Assembly: GCF_041200175.1 (NCBI RefSeq)
Contig: NZ_CP165727.1
Coordinates: forward strand, 4,538,501 to 4,602,500
Direction: 5' to 3'
Source: Streptomyces sp. R33
GTDB lineage: Bacteria; Actinomycetota; Actinomycetes; Streptomycetales; Streptomycetaceae
Length of the DNA stretch: 64,000 nucleotides
A program made the position numbers and the translations under genes. Below the pieces are notes generated by a model. It was not told where the DNA came from. It was given only the letters and a program-made list of their open reading frames with translations, and ran no database searches. This document shows, piece by piece, positions 33,191 through 42,005 of this stretch. The stretch's first letter is position 1; each line of letters begins with the position of its first letter.

Positions 33191-34096
33191 ATGAGTCTGC
33201 GTCTGAGCACTGTGATCCTTCCGGTACGCCCGTGGCGTGAGGGCGGCCGTGACCAGTGGGTGCGAGCCGAGAAGCTCGGGTTCCACACCGCATACACCTA
33301 CGACCACCTGACCTGGCGGTCCTTCCGTGACCGGCCGTGGTTTGGCGCGATCCCGACGCTGACCGCGGCGGCGGCCGCCACCGAGCAGATGCGGCTGGGC
33401 ACGCTCGTCACCTCGCCGAACTTCCGGCACCCGGTGACGCTGGCCAAGGAGCTCATGGCGCTGGACGACATCTCCGGCGGCCGTTTCACCCTCGGCATCG
33501 GCGCCGGCGGCAACGGCTTCGATGCGACCGCGCTGGGTCAGGACCCCTGGAGCCCGCGTGAGCGCGCGGACCGCTTCGCAGAGTTCGTGCCGCTGCTGGA
33601 CCGGTTGCTCACCGAGGCCGCGGTCAGCGAGCGCGGCACCTTCTACTCCGCCGACGAGGCCCGCAACATCCCCGGCTGCGTGCAGCAGCCGCGCCTGCCC
33701 TTCGCCGTCGCCGCCAACGGCCCGCGGGGCCTCAAGCTGGCCGCCGCCCATGGCCAGGCCTGGGTGACCACAGGCGATCCGAAGCTCTTCGAGGAGGGCA
33801 CCCCGGAGCAGTCGCTGGAGGCCATCCGCGGCCAGCTGGCCAAGCTCGACAAGGCCATGGCCGAGATCGGGCGCGCGCCGGAGCCGATGGAGAAGATCCT
33901 GCTCACCGGGTTCACCCCGGAGCGCAACACGATGCTGGACTCCGTCGATGCGTTCGTCGACTTCGCAGGCCGACACCAGGAGCTCGGCTTCACCGAGATC
34001 GTGATCCACGCACCGATCCCGGACTCCGAGTTCGCGGCGGACGAGAACGTCTTCGCGGAGATCGCCACCGAGGGCTTGGCCCAGCTGGACAGCTGA
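33191..34096 (+). CDS. LLM-class F420-dependent oxidoreductase
   Basis: A 301-residue luciferase-like (LLM) TIM-barrel flavin/F420 enzyme. Features include the N-terminal STVILPVRPWREG strand, TYDHLTWRSF, LGTLVTSPNFRHPVTLAKE and GRFTLGIGAGGNGFD, which lines the cofactor pocket. Actinobacteria use such enzymes with coenzyme F420 for hydride transfer; the substrate is not predictable. ATG 33191 lies 7 bases after a TAGTCT -10-like box, implying a leaderless mRNA. The upstream region carries paired parS sites. Confidence 0.88.
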   Translation: MSLRLSTVILPVRPWREGGRDQWVRAEKLGFHTAYTYDHLTWRSFRDRPWFGAIPTLTAAAAATEQMRLGTLVTSPNFRHPVTLAKELMALDDISGGRFTLGIGAGGNGFDATALGQDPWSPRERADRFAEFVPLLDRLLTEAAVSERGTFYSADEARNIPGCVQQPRLPFAVAANGPRGLKLAAAHGQAWVTTGDPKLFEEGTPEQSLEAIRGQLAKLDKAMAEIGRAPEPMEKILLTGFTPERNTMLDSVDAFVDFAGRHQELGFTEIVIHAPIPDSEFAADENVFAEIATEGLAQLDS

Positions 34097-34142
34097 CGGC
34101 TCGGGATGCCCCCGTCGCAGTCTGGCGGCGGGGGCGTCCCGG

Positions 34143-37100
34143 TCACGACCTCAGGCTGTCGAGGGAGGACTGGGCGCGCTCCAGCAGACCCTCCGGGACC
34201 TCCTCGGGCCGGGCCCGGAGTTCGTCGATCAGCGCCGAGAGCCGAGCGACTCCCGCCTCCTCGCGACCTGTCTCCTGCTCGGTCCAGGCGGCGTACTGGA
34301 CGCACTGGAGCCGGTCCCCCAGATGGTCCGGACCCAGCTCCGCGTACAGGGCCGCGGCCCGCTCACTCAGCCCGATCTCCTCCAGCCTCAGCGCCTCGAC
34401 CTCCGCGGAGCGGCCCACCGCGGCGCGAGAGGACTCGTCGCCGTCTTCGTCGCCGTCCTCCTCCTCGTCCTCCTCGTCGTCCTCCTCGAGCGAGTTGACG
34501 CGCCAGTCGAGGACTTGCGCCAGCTGCTGCCATGTCTGGGCCAGCTCGGCCCGCAGCTGCGGGGCCGCGGGGGTCTCGCCGTGCTCAGCCAGTGCGGCCT
34601 CCACGACCCCGGCCGCTTCGTGCATCAGGTCCCGTGCCTGTGCCCATGCCGCCGCGGTGACGTTCTCCCGCGGTGCCAGCCAGGCCAGGGAGCGCAAGAT
34701 CCGCACCTCGGCGATCGGGGCGTCCCCCGTCACCCGGTACAGCTCCAGGGAGCGCTCGTACGCGGCGACCGCCTCCTGGTGCAGGCCTGCGGCGGAGAGT
34801 TGTTCTGCGGCGGCCTGCGCGAGGGCCGCCTGCGGGCGGGTGTCCTCCCAGCCCTTGGCCACCTCCGCCGCCAGCAGGTACTGCTCGGCCGCCGCCCGTG
34901 AGTCGTTCAGCTGCCGCAGCAGATCGCCGAGGAACTCCCGTGCGGACACGGCCTGTCCCTCGCCGTGCTCCAGCAGATCGGGCAGCGTCGACTGCAGCAC
35001 CTCCGCCGCGTCGGCGTTGCGGCCCTCCCGCGCATGGGCCCGGGCCAGCACGAGCCGGGCCTGGGCCCCTCCGTCGGCGGTCAGACCGGCCTGGTCGAAC
35101 CAGTGCGCCGCAGTGAGGGCGTGCTCGGCCGCCTCCGCCGCAGCGTCGGCCCGGCGCAGCAGGATGTCCGCGAGGGTGAGCCGTACGACTCCGTGCGTCT
35201 CGGCGTCGGTCACCTCGGCGGAGTGCTCCAGCGCGGCGCGCGCCGCCACCTCCGCGTCCTCCGGCCGGTCCAGCGACATCAGCACACCGGCCTGCAGCAC
35301 CAGCGGATCCACCGCCTGCCACGGCCGGTCCGCCGACACCGCGCGCGCCGCTGACGCGGCCAGCAGTGGCAGGGCCCGCTCGGGATCGCCCTGTGACAGG
35401 GCGACGCGGCCCAGCATCTCCTCGGCCTCCGCCGCCAGGTCGGGCAGCTCCTCTCCATGGGCCGCGGCGAAGGCGCCGAGTTCGACCGCCAGCTCACCGT
35501 GCCCGTGGTCCTGCCCAGGGCCGTGGACGTGTTCGTGCTCCGGGCCGGCCTCCACCGAGCGCAGGTACGACTCCACGCGGATCGAGGCCAGCTCCGCCAG
35601 TGCGATCCGGCGACCGCGCAGCGGCTCGTCCGCATCCAGCGCCTCGGCGGCCCGCGCGGCCGTGTTCAGCAGTTCCCGGATCCGCTCCGGCTCGGCTCCG
35701 GACTGCGCGGCCGCGCTCGCCAGCCGCAGCTCCGCCAGTGCGGCGCGCTCCGCCTGCCCGAAGGCCCGGTAGCCGTCGCGGACCGCCTCCAGCAGCTCCG
35801 CCGCGTTGGCGGCCCCGCCGCGGGCGGCCGCCAGGGCCCGGTGGTCCGCCACATCGGCGGCGACCAGCGGGTCCACCTGGCCCTCCGGGCGCGTGTCGAC
35901 CCGTGCGCCGACCTCGGCCCAGAGCCCGTCCGCGGCAGGACGCCCCTCGTCACGGGCCTGCCGGGCCCGCTCCACCAGCTCGTCGAAGCCGGCTGCGGGC
36001 GGCACCGGCGCAGCCGCGGGGGCAGCTGCGGCCGCGGGCGCAGCCGTCTTCGGCAGGGCCGTGCTGCGCACCCCCAGCGGCAGTACGCCGACCAGCGGCT
36101 CCTGTCCGATCCGGGCGAGGAAGCGGTCCGAGACCCGGGTGGTGCCGTTGCGGGCGTCGAACCGCCGGGCGATGTCGAGCGAGCCCGTACGCAGTACCTC
36201 GTACAGCTCGGAGACCGTACGCGGGACGCCCTCGTAGGGGACGGCCGGACTCTGGCCGTGTCCCAGCTCCGTCAGCCGGCGCAGCAGGACCAGGATGCCG
36301 CCGTGGAAGGCCATCTGGTCGTCGACATTGACGAGCGGGCCCACGTGGGAGGCATGCTCGGCGAGGATCTCCAGGCCACGTGACTCGTTGCCGCTCAGGG
36401 CACAGAACTCGATGTGCTTGCCGACCGAGGGCAGCAGGCTCTCGTTGCCGCGGGCCATGCGGTAGCCGCGCAGGTGGTGCGAACGGGCCTCGTCGAAGCG
36501 GCCGAGACGCAGCAGCGGCAGCAGCGAATGGGCGAGCAGCCGGTGGGGTTCCTCGGCGCAGGTCCGCTCGCCCGCCAGCACGGGCTGCCAGACCTCCATC
36601 GCCCGGGCGTCGTCCCCGCGGAGCACGGCGTACGAGCCCTGCCCGTTGAGCTCGCAGGCGTGGCAGTCGCTCATGCTGTCGCGGTCGGCCGCCAGCCAGG
36701 CGCGGTACGCCCGCTCGGCCCGGTCGTCCTCGCCGATCGCGTCGGCGAGCCACAGCTCGGCCTCGCGTACCGGCCGCTCGCTGTAGCCGGCGATCCGGTA
36801 GCGGCGCTCCATCTCGTCCAGCCAGCCGGTGGCGGACTCCAGCGGGATCTCGGGGGAATCGCTGATGGCCGTGGCCACCCACTTGAACTGCCAGAACAGC
36901 GAGTGGGCGTCCCACCGGTCGAAGGCGCCGGGGTCCTTGTCGTACTCCTGGAGCAGCCGGGCGAACGGCACCAGCATCTTCGAGGACTCGGCGCTCCAGA
37001 GGTAGGCGTTGATCAGGTTGTCCAGCGCCTTGCGGAACAACGCCGTGTCGCCGTTCACCTCCGCCGCACCCACGAGCACCTCGGCGTGGGCGTTGCGCGC

Positions 37101-37163
37101 GGCTCCGTTCGGGGCCTCGCTGTTCTCCGCCAGGCCCCGCTCGATCTCCTCGCGCGTCAGCAT
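34143..37163 (-). CDS. Large helical TPR-like protein coupled to the HSP90 gene
   Basis: A 1006-residue protein rich in Ala, Glu and Leu, composed mostly of helical pairs resembling tetratricopeptide repeats (recurring A-x-x-L-x-A/x-A-L-E patterns from about residue 370 to 950). A Pro/Ala-rich linker lies near residues 365-390, a His-rich patch (HEHVHGPGQDHGHGE) near 540, and a strongly acidic run near 890-910. No signal peptide or catalytic motif is seen. The ATG lies 2 bases after the HSP90 stop codon, so translation is probably coupled. A co-chaperone or client-adaptor role is inference from this linkage only. Confidence 0.8.
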   Translation of the reverse strand: MLTREEIERGLAENSEAPNGAARNAHAEVLVGAAEVNGDTALFRKALDNLINAYLWSAESSKMLVPFARLLQEYDKDPGAFDRWDAHSLFWQFKWVATAISDSPEIPLESATGWLDEMERRYRIAGYSERPVREAELWLADAIGEDDRAERAYRAWLAADRDSMSDCHACELNGQGSYAVLRGDDARAMEVWQPVLAGERTCAEEPHRLLAHSLLPLLRLGRFDEARSHHLRGYRMARGNESLLPSVGKHIEFCALSGNESRGLEILAEHASHVGPLVNVDDQMAFHGGILVLLRRLTELGHGQSPAVPYEGVPRTVSELYEVLRTGSLDIARRFDARNGTTRVSDRFLARIGQEPLVGVLPLGVRSTALPKTAAPAAAAAPAAAPVPPAAGFDELVERARQARDEGRPAADGLWAEVGARVDTRPEGQVDPLVAADVADHRALAAARGGAANAAELLEAVRDGYRAFGQAERAALAELRLASAAAQSGAEPERIRELLNTAARAAEALDADEPLRGRRIALAELASIRVESYLRSVEAGPEHEHVHGPGQDHGHGELAVELGAFAAAHGEELPDLAAEAEEMLGRVALSQGDPERALPLLAASAARAVSADRPWQAVDPLVLQAGVLMSLDRPEDAEVAARAALEHSAEVTDAETHGVVRLTLADILLRRADAAAEAAEHALTAAHWFDQAGLTADGGAQARLVLARAHAREGRNADAAEVLQSTLPDLLEHGEGQAVSAREFLGDLLRQLNDSRAAAEQYLLAAEVAKGWEDTRPQAALAQAAAEQLSAAGLHQEAVAAYERSLELYRVTGDAPIAEVRILRSLAWLAPRENVTAAAWAQARDLMHEAAGVVEAALAEHGETPAAPQLRAELAQTWQQLAQVLDWRVNSLEEDDEEDEEEDGDEDGDESSRAAVGRSAEVEALRLEEIGLSERAAALYAELGPDHLGDRLQCVQYAAWTEQETGREEAGVARLSALIDELRARPEEVPEGLLERAQSSLDSLRS

Positions 37164-37165
37164 GG

Positions 37166-39040
37166 TCACTTCTGTCCCTCCGGGGAGTCGGTGGAGTGGG
37201 TCGCCCATTCCAGGAGCCCGAGGAAGGCCCGGTTGAGCAGGGTGGAGTCGGCGGGGCGCAGCGGCCGCTGGGACATCAGCAGCGCCTGCCCGTACAGCGA
37301 TTCGACGGCGGTGCCCGTCAGGGCCTCGTCGGGCAGGGCGGAGATCCGGCGGATCAGCGGGTTGTTGTGGTTGAGCACCAGGCGGGCGCGCGGCGCGGAG
37401 CCGCGCAGGGCTCCGAGGATCCCGCTCCACAGCGAGTCGGCGCTGCTCAGGGCGGCCGTACGGTCGCGTTCCTGGCGGGCCTGGCGGTCGTCGAGGTAGA
37501 GCGCCGGGACGGACACGGGCTGGAAGGCGCGCAGCACCACGTCGCAGCCCTGCGGCTCCAGCCGGGTGCGCGCCGTGGACAGGAAGGGCGCGAGGGCCAG
37601 TTCGGCGGAGGTCGGGACCGGGTCGAGCCGCTCGGTGACGGCTCCGGCGTCCAGCTCCCTGACCTTGAGGTCCGGCCGTACGGAGGGCAGCAGGGCGAGC
37701 AGGTCGGCGTCGTAGGTGTATCCGGCGTTGATGACGCCGAGGCCGTGGGCCGCCGCGATCGGGGCGATCTGGCGGAACTCCTCGACGGTGCGCGTGAAGT
37801 GGATCTCGGTGTGGGCGGCCGTGAACTCCTCCAGGCTCATCGAGCCGTCGCTGGTCTCGAACGGAAGCCAGGGCAGCATCAGGCCGAGCAGCTCGGCGTC
37901 GTGCCGGGCCAGGGACTTCACGCCGAGGTGGTGGACGCTCAGGAAGGCGGCCAGGCGCTCCGGTTCACTCGCGGCGAGTTCGGCGAGCCAGGCCCTGACG
38001 CGGGCGCCGAGGGCCTCCCGTACGGCGGACAGGGTCTCGTCGTCGTACAGGTTCTCGCGGGAGGCGGTGGGCCGCAGCGTGTCGGTGTCGATGACCGCGC
38101 GGACGAAGAACGCCCAGTCCGGCAGCAGGTTCTCGGCGTGGTCGGTGAGCAGCATGCCCTTGAGGTGAACCCGGTGTCCGGCCCGGTGGGCGGGGCTGGT
38201 CGGCTCGGGGAGGACGTACGCCACTCCGCGCACCCCGGCGACGGGCAGGTCGAGGTCGATGCTGTCGAGGGGGGTGAAGCCGAAGAGCTGCGCGCAGTGG
38301 CCGGCGAGCGCGACGCGGCGGGCGGCGGGGGTGGGGAAGGGACGGTCCCATACGGCGGGCCGGTCGGTGACGGCCCGCGGCTCGCCGCCTTCGCCGTCGT
38401 CGAAGGTGATGTCGTACGGGAGCAGCGAGCCGTAGTCGCGGGCCAGCTGCTCGACCTTGGACGGGACGGTCCACTCCTCGGCGCCCGGGCGGGCCTGGAG
38501 GATGACGGTGGTGCCGGGCTCCCGGCGTGCATCGTCGGGCAGTTCGCGGACGGTGTACGAGCCGTCGTCCGTGGCCAGCCATTCGACGGGCGCGGCCTGG
38601 GGATCGCGGGCGGAACGCGTGATCACGCGGATCTGGCGGGCCACGACGAAGCAGGCGAGCAGGCCGATGCCGAACTGGCCGAGGAACTCCCGGCGGGTGG
38701 TCTCGAGGCCGTGGTCGCCGCCGCGCTTGGAGCTGCGGCCGATCGTGGCGAGGAGGGAGTGGGCCTCGGCGGCGGTCAGGCCGATGCCGCTGTCCTCGAT
38801 GGTCACCCGGCCCGCGGACGCCGACAGGCGGATGCGGATCTCCGCCTCCGGGTCGAGTGCGTGGCGGGCGGTGACGGCGTCCACCGCGTTCTGCAGGAGC
38901 TCGCGGACGTAGACGCGCGGGCTGGAGTAGAGGTGGTGGGAGAGCAGGTCGACCAGACCGCGCAGATCGACTTGGAAGCTGTTGGCCGACGCGTCGGAGT
39001 GGTCGGCGGAGTGGGAAGGGGAAGGAGATGTGGACGTCAC
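37166..39040 (-). CDS. HSP90 family protein (HtpG-like)
   Basis: A 624-residue molecular chaperone of the HSP90 family. The N-terminal GHKL ATPase shows ELLQNAVDAVTA (N box), IEDSGIGLT (G1) and GQFGIGLLACFVVA (lid/G2 region). The middle domain has the catalytic-loop-like TASRENLYDDETL. The C-terminal part is shorter and poorly conserved relative to E. coli HtpG, and no MEEVD tail is present. It is probably cytoplasmic. The gene is immediately followed by the TPR-like gene. No HspR or CIRCE heat-shock operator is visible in the 119-base upstream spacer. Confidence 0.9.
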   Translation of the reverse strand: MTSTSPSPSHSADHSDASANSFQVDLRGLVDLLSHHLYSSPRVYVRELLQNAVDAVTARHALDPEAEIRIRLSASAGRVTIEDSGIGLTAAEAHSLLATIGRSSKRGGDHGLETTRREFLGQFGIGLLACFVVARQIRVITRSARDPQAAPVEWLATDDGSYTVRELPDDARREPGTTVILQARPGAEEWTVPSKVEQLARDYGSLLPYDITFDDGEGGEPRAVTDRPAVWDRPFPTPAARRVALAGHCAQLFGFTPLDSIDLDLPVAGVRGVAYVLPEPTSPAHRAGHRVHLKGMLLTDHAENLLPDWAFFVRAVIDTDTLRPTASRENLYDDETLSAVREALGARVRAWLAELAASEPERLAAFLSVHHLGVKSLARHDAELLGLMLPWLPFETSDGSMSLEEFTAAHTEIHFTRTVEEFRQIAPIAAAHGLGVINAGYTYDADLLALLPSVRPDLKVRELDAGAVTERLDPVPTSAELALAPFLSTARTRLEPQGCDVVLRAFQPVSVPALYLDDRQARQERDRTAALSSADSLWSGILGALRGSAPRARLVLNHNNPLIRRISALPDEALTGTAVESLYGQALLMSQRPLRPADSTLLNRAFLGLLEWATHSTDSPEGQK

Positions 39041-39159
39041 GGGGCGTCACCTCGCGTGCTCGCATGGATGGTTCGGCGATCGCGAGGTACCCCCCTCACC
39101 GATCGGAATGAGGAACAGAGTAGGGGGATGATCTGACAATCTCGTCCTGAATTCCTGCG

Positions 39160-39699
39160 CTACGAGAAGCGCAGGAACTGCGGCGGTACGGCGTCCACCA
39201 GCCAGACCCCGTTGGCGCTGATCCGGAAGACGTGCCCGGCCGCGCGCATGGACCCGGCGTCCACGCTGAGTACGATCGGCCGGCCGCGCCGCGCGCCGAC
39301 ACGGGTCGCGGTCTCCCGGTCGGGGGACAGGTGCACGTGGTGGCGGGCCATGGGGCGCAGGCCCTCGGAGCGGATCGCGTCCAGGGCGGCGGCGACGGTG
39401 CCGTGGTAGAGGTACACGGGCGGTTCGGCCTCCGGCAGGTCCAGGTCCACGGGAACGGTGTGGCCCTGGTTGGCCCGGATGCGGGTGCCGTCGACGGCGA
39501 AGCGCTGCTTGTCGTTGGCCGCGACGACGTGGTCGAGCTCGGCGCGGCTGACGGGGAAGCCGTGGGCGGCGGCCGCGCGGAGAAGATCGTCGATCTCCAC
39601 CCAGCCCTGGGGATCGAGCACCAGTCCGATGCGTTCCGGCTGATGCCGCAGATGTTTCGAGACGTATTTGGACACCTTCACGGTGCGTCTGTCGTCCAT
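39160..39699 (-). CDS. kptA: RNA 2'-phosphotransferase (Tpt1/KptA family)
   Basis: A 179-residue enzyme that in eukaryotes transfers the 2'-phosphate from spliced tRNA to NAD+, giving ADP-ribose 1'',2''-cyclic phosphate. Conserved motifs are SKHLRHQPERIGL, GWVEIDDLL, LYHGT, HHVHLS and the C-terminal NGVWLVDAVPP. Bacteria lack the splicing pathway that produces 2'-phosphate, so the native substrate is uncertain; ADP-ribosylation of RNA ends has been shown for some family members in vitro. ATG 39699 gives family length. It lies upstream of the HSP90-TPR pair on the same strand. Confidence 0.93.
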   Translation of the reverse strand: MDDRRTVKVSKYVSKHLRHQPERIGLVLDPQGWVEIDDLLRAAAAHGFPVSRAELDHVVAANDKQRFAVDGTRIRANQGHTVPVDLDLPEAEPPVYLYHGTVAAALDAIRSEGLRPMARHHVHLSPDRETATRVGARRGRPIVLSVDAGSMRAAGHVFRISANGVWLVDAVPPQFLRFS

Positions 39700-39832
39700 G
39701 GCCCCAGCTTGCCGCGTCGGAGCGGGGTCGGGCAGGGATTTATCGCCCCTCCGCCGGACCCGGACACCCTCTATCGCTCTTCCAAGATACGGAATACATT
39801 TTCCGTTGAACTTCTGCCCAGGGGGAGAACCC

Positions 39833-40663
39833 ATGACGATCCACGCTTCCCTGCCGCGCCGCGCGGTCGCCGAGCTCATCGGTACCGCCGCCCTTCTCAT
39901 GGTGGTGATCGGTTCCGGTATCCAGGCCGCCGACCTCAGCCGTGACACCGGTGTCGCCCTCGTCGCCAACTCGCTCGCCTCGGCCATCGGCCTCGGGCTG
40001 ATCATCACCCTCTTCGAGCCGCTGTCCGGAGCCCACCTCAACCCGGTCGTCACCCTCACTTCCTGGTGGGCCAGGCGGACCGGCGGCGAGGGGCTCGGCG
40101 GCCGGGAGGCCCTGGTCTACACCGCGGCCCAGACCGCGGGGGCCATCGGCGGCGCCGTCCTCGCCGAGTTGATGTTCGGCCACGCCCCCGGCACGTTCTC
40201 CACGCAGATCCGGGGCGGCGGCCATCTGCTCGTCGGCGAGATCGTCGCCACCGCGGGCCTCGTCCTCGTCATCCAGGGCCTCGAGCGCATCGGGCGCCCG
40301 AAGCTGATCCCGGCCGCGGTCGCCGCGTACATTGCCGCCGCGATCTGGTTCACCTCGTCCGGCTCGTTCGCCAACCCGGCGGGCACCATCGGGCGTGCCT
40401 TCAGCGACTCCTTCACCGGCATCGCCCCGCAGTCGCTGCCCGGGTTCGTCGCGGCCCAGCTGATCGGCGGAGTCCTGGGCCTGGCCCTCGCCGCACTCCT
40501 CTACGGGGGCACCCCGCGCGGTACGCAGGACGCGCCGGCCGCCCCCGGGCCCGGTGCCGAGACCCTCGAGCCGGTGCCCGTCAGCGTGGCCGAGCCGGCC
40601 GGAAGCGTCGGCGGCGCCGGCCCCGCCGGTCCCGTGAACGCCGCGTACGAGACCATCGGTTGA
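39833..40663 (+). CDS. MIP family channel (aquaporin/aquaglyceroporin-like)
   Basis: A 276-residue six-helix channel of the cytoplasmic membrane. The two half-helix motifs are SGAHLNPVVTL (first NPA position changed to NPV) and SGSFANPAGTIG (second NPA), and the symmetric repeat is clear. The C-terminal 45 residues are Pro/Ala/Gly-rich and cytoplasmic. Such proteins pass water, glycerol or arsenite; the altered first NPA argues against a plain water channel. ATG 39833 has GGGGGAG just upstream. It is divergent from kptA. Confidence 0.9.
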   Translation: MTIHASLPRRAVAELIGTAALLMVVIGSGIQAADLSRDTGVALVANSLASAIGLGLIITLFEPLSGAHLNPVVTLTSWWARRTGGEGLGGREALVYTAAQTAGAIGGAVLAELMFGHAPGTFSTQIRGGGHLLVGEIVATAGLVLVIQGLERIGRPKLIPAAVAAYIAAAIWFTSSGSFANPAGTIGRAFSDSFTGIAPQSLPGFVAAQLIGGVLGLALAALLYGGTPRGTQDAPAAPGPGAETLEPVPVSVAEPAGSVGGAGPAGPVNAAYETIG

Positions 40664-40688
40664 GTCGTCCGAGCAGCCGTCCACGCCG

Positions 40689-40780
40689 CTGTCCACAGGG
40701 TTGCCCACAGGCAGCACCGACTTGTCCACAGCTGGTTGGGTCGGGTTTGAGGGCAAACGAGTGATCCGCCCTGTGGACTA
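40689..40780. promoter_or_regulatory. DnaA-box cluster in convergent spacer
   Basis: Four DnaA-box-like 9-mers in 92 bp: CTGTCCACA (40689-40697), TTGCCCACA (40701-40709), a perfect TTGTCCACA (40722-40730) and, reversed, TGTGGACTA (40772-40780). They lie between two convergent genes, where no promoter is expected, so a role in DnaA titration or origin control is more plausible than transcription control. Confidence 0.65.
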
Positions 40781-40793
40781 CAGGCCGGACGTA

Positions 40794-40863
40794 ACCGGAT
40801 GTCACCGGATGTCACCGGATGTCACCGGTCTTCACCGGTCTTCACCGGTCTTCACCGGTCACC
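40794..40863. repeat. Seven tandem 10-bp iterons (ACCGGATGTC x3, ACCGGTCTTC x3, ACCGGTCACC)
   Basis: Head-to-tail decamers with the core ACCGG at exact 10-base intervals from 40794 to 40863. Three copies end in ATGTC, three in TCTTC and the last in TCACC. They follow directly on the DnaA-box cluster and end 22 bases before the MerR stop codon, entirely in non-coding DNA. The spacing equals about one helical turn. Confidence 0.85.
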
Positions 40864-40885
40864 GACCGGACGCCGGACGGCACCG

Positions 40886-41800
40886 CTATCCGCCGCCCCG
40901 GCGCGCCAGCTCGTTCATAGTCCGGGCCTGCAGCTCCCGCTCCGTCGCGGCCCGGACGAACTCCCCGACGTGCTCGGCGCCGACCAGCTCCTGCACCGCC
41001 CGTACCGTCTCCGCCGGCAGCGGCACCGACGCGGGCCCCGACGGCTGCGGGGTCCCGGCCGCCCCCAGGTGGCGCTGCAGATGCCGGGTCGCGAACAGCC
41101 GCATCGCCCGCGCCAGCTCGGCGTCCACCGTCTGCTGGGCCAGGGGCCGCAGTCTCCGTACCATCGTCGCCGCCTCCGCCGCGTCCGCGTCCGTCGGCGG
41201 GACCTGCCCGAGGTAGCGGGCGAAGACGTGCTCCGTGGTGAACTCGAGGAACCGCGAGGCGATGTGCTCCACCTGCCCGCGCAGCTCCCGCAGATGTCCG
41301 GTGATCGCCGACAGCGGTACCCCGGCCGCGTACAGCTCGGCAGCCACCGCCAGCTCCTGCGGGGACGGCACGAGGAAATCGTCCGGGCGCCCCGGGATCC
41401 GCTCCAGCACCCCCAGCTCGCACGCCTCGCCCACCGCATCGTCGTCGGGCCGGCCGCCGAACCGCTCGTTCAGCTCGGCCCGGCTGATCCGGGCGGCCTC
41501 TTCGTCGGTCCAGGGACCGTGCACCTCGGCGACGAGCCCCAGCACGCCGCCGAGCCCGCGCCCGGCGTCCCAGGCCTCCAGCAGCTCCTTGATGGAGGCC
41601 AGGGTGTAGCCGCGGTCCAGCAGGTCGGCGATCTGGCGCAGCCGCGCCAGATGCGTGTCCCGGTAGACGTTGGAGCGGCCCCGCCGCTCGGGCTTCGGCA
41701 GCAGCCCGCGGTCCTGGTAGGCACGGATCGTGCGTACCGTCGCCCCGCTGTGGTGCGCGAGATCCTCGATCCGGTACTCGGCCACCGCCTGTTCTGACAA
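40886..41800 (-). CDS. MerR family transcriptional regulator
   Basis: A 304-residue regulator with an N-terminal MerR winged helix (YRIEDLAHHSGATVRTIRAYQDRGLLPKPERRGRSNVYRDTHL, from about residue 9) and a long helical C-terminal region rather than a short metal-binding tail. A TTG start at 41800 is chosen: GGGAG lies 6 bases upstream and the preceding gene stops 10 bases earlier. It is last in the M24-hydrolase/SDR operon. The quasi-palindrome at 44731-44752 in the operon promoter is its likely target. Confidence 0.87.
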   Translation of the reverse strand: MSEQAVAEYRIEDLAHHSGATVRTIRAYQDRGLLPKPERRGRSNVYRDTHLARLRQIADLLDRGYTLASIKELLEAWDAGRGLGGVLGLVAEVHGPWTDEEAARISRAELNERFGGRPDDDAVGEACELGVLERIPGRPDDFLVPSPQELAVAAELYAAGVPLSAITGHLRELRGQVEHIASRFLEFTTEHVFARYLGQVPPTDADAAEAATMVRRLRPLAQQTVDAELARAMRLFATRHLQRHLGAAGTPQPSGPASVPLPAETVRAVQELVGAEHVGEFVRAATERELQARTMNELARRGGG

Positions 41801-41810
41801 TCCCGGCTCC

Positions 41811-42005
41811 CTACGACATGGCGGCTCGGCCGACCGTGGCCGCCGCCGCGGCCCGGGCGGCAGGCGAAGCCGCAAGGTACTCGACCGCCCTGCGCAGCGA
41901 GCCCTCCTGCGAGGGATGGTACGACCGCCGGAAGTAGCGGGATATGGCCGTGCCGGGCCCTCTCCACGCCGGCCGGGCCGGGGCCCGGCCCGGCCGCCCG
42001 TTCAC
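41811..42005 (-). pseudogene. 64-residue ORF, possible C-terminal remnant of a metal-dependent hydrolase
   Basis: GTG 42005 overlaps the stop of the fusion gene (GTGA) and the TAG stop lies against the ribosome site of the MerR gene, so the frame is fully embedded in the operon. The product is a Pro/Arg-rich start followed by WRGPGTAISRYFRRSYHPSQ and a helix with YLAASPAARAA. The second half resembles the C-terminal end of PF10118-type metal-dependent hydrolases, which I recall accompany SDR genes in related operons. It could be the end of a gene that lost its front by in-frame deletion, or a small conserved peptide. The hydrolase link is tentative. Confidence 0.4.

Noticed and set aside
40794..40863. 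Tandem repeats read as a CRISPR-like array
   Set aside because: Units are 10 bp without spacers and there are no cas genes; they are direct iterons.
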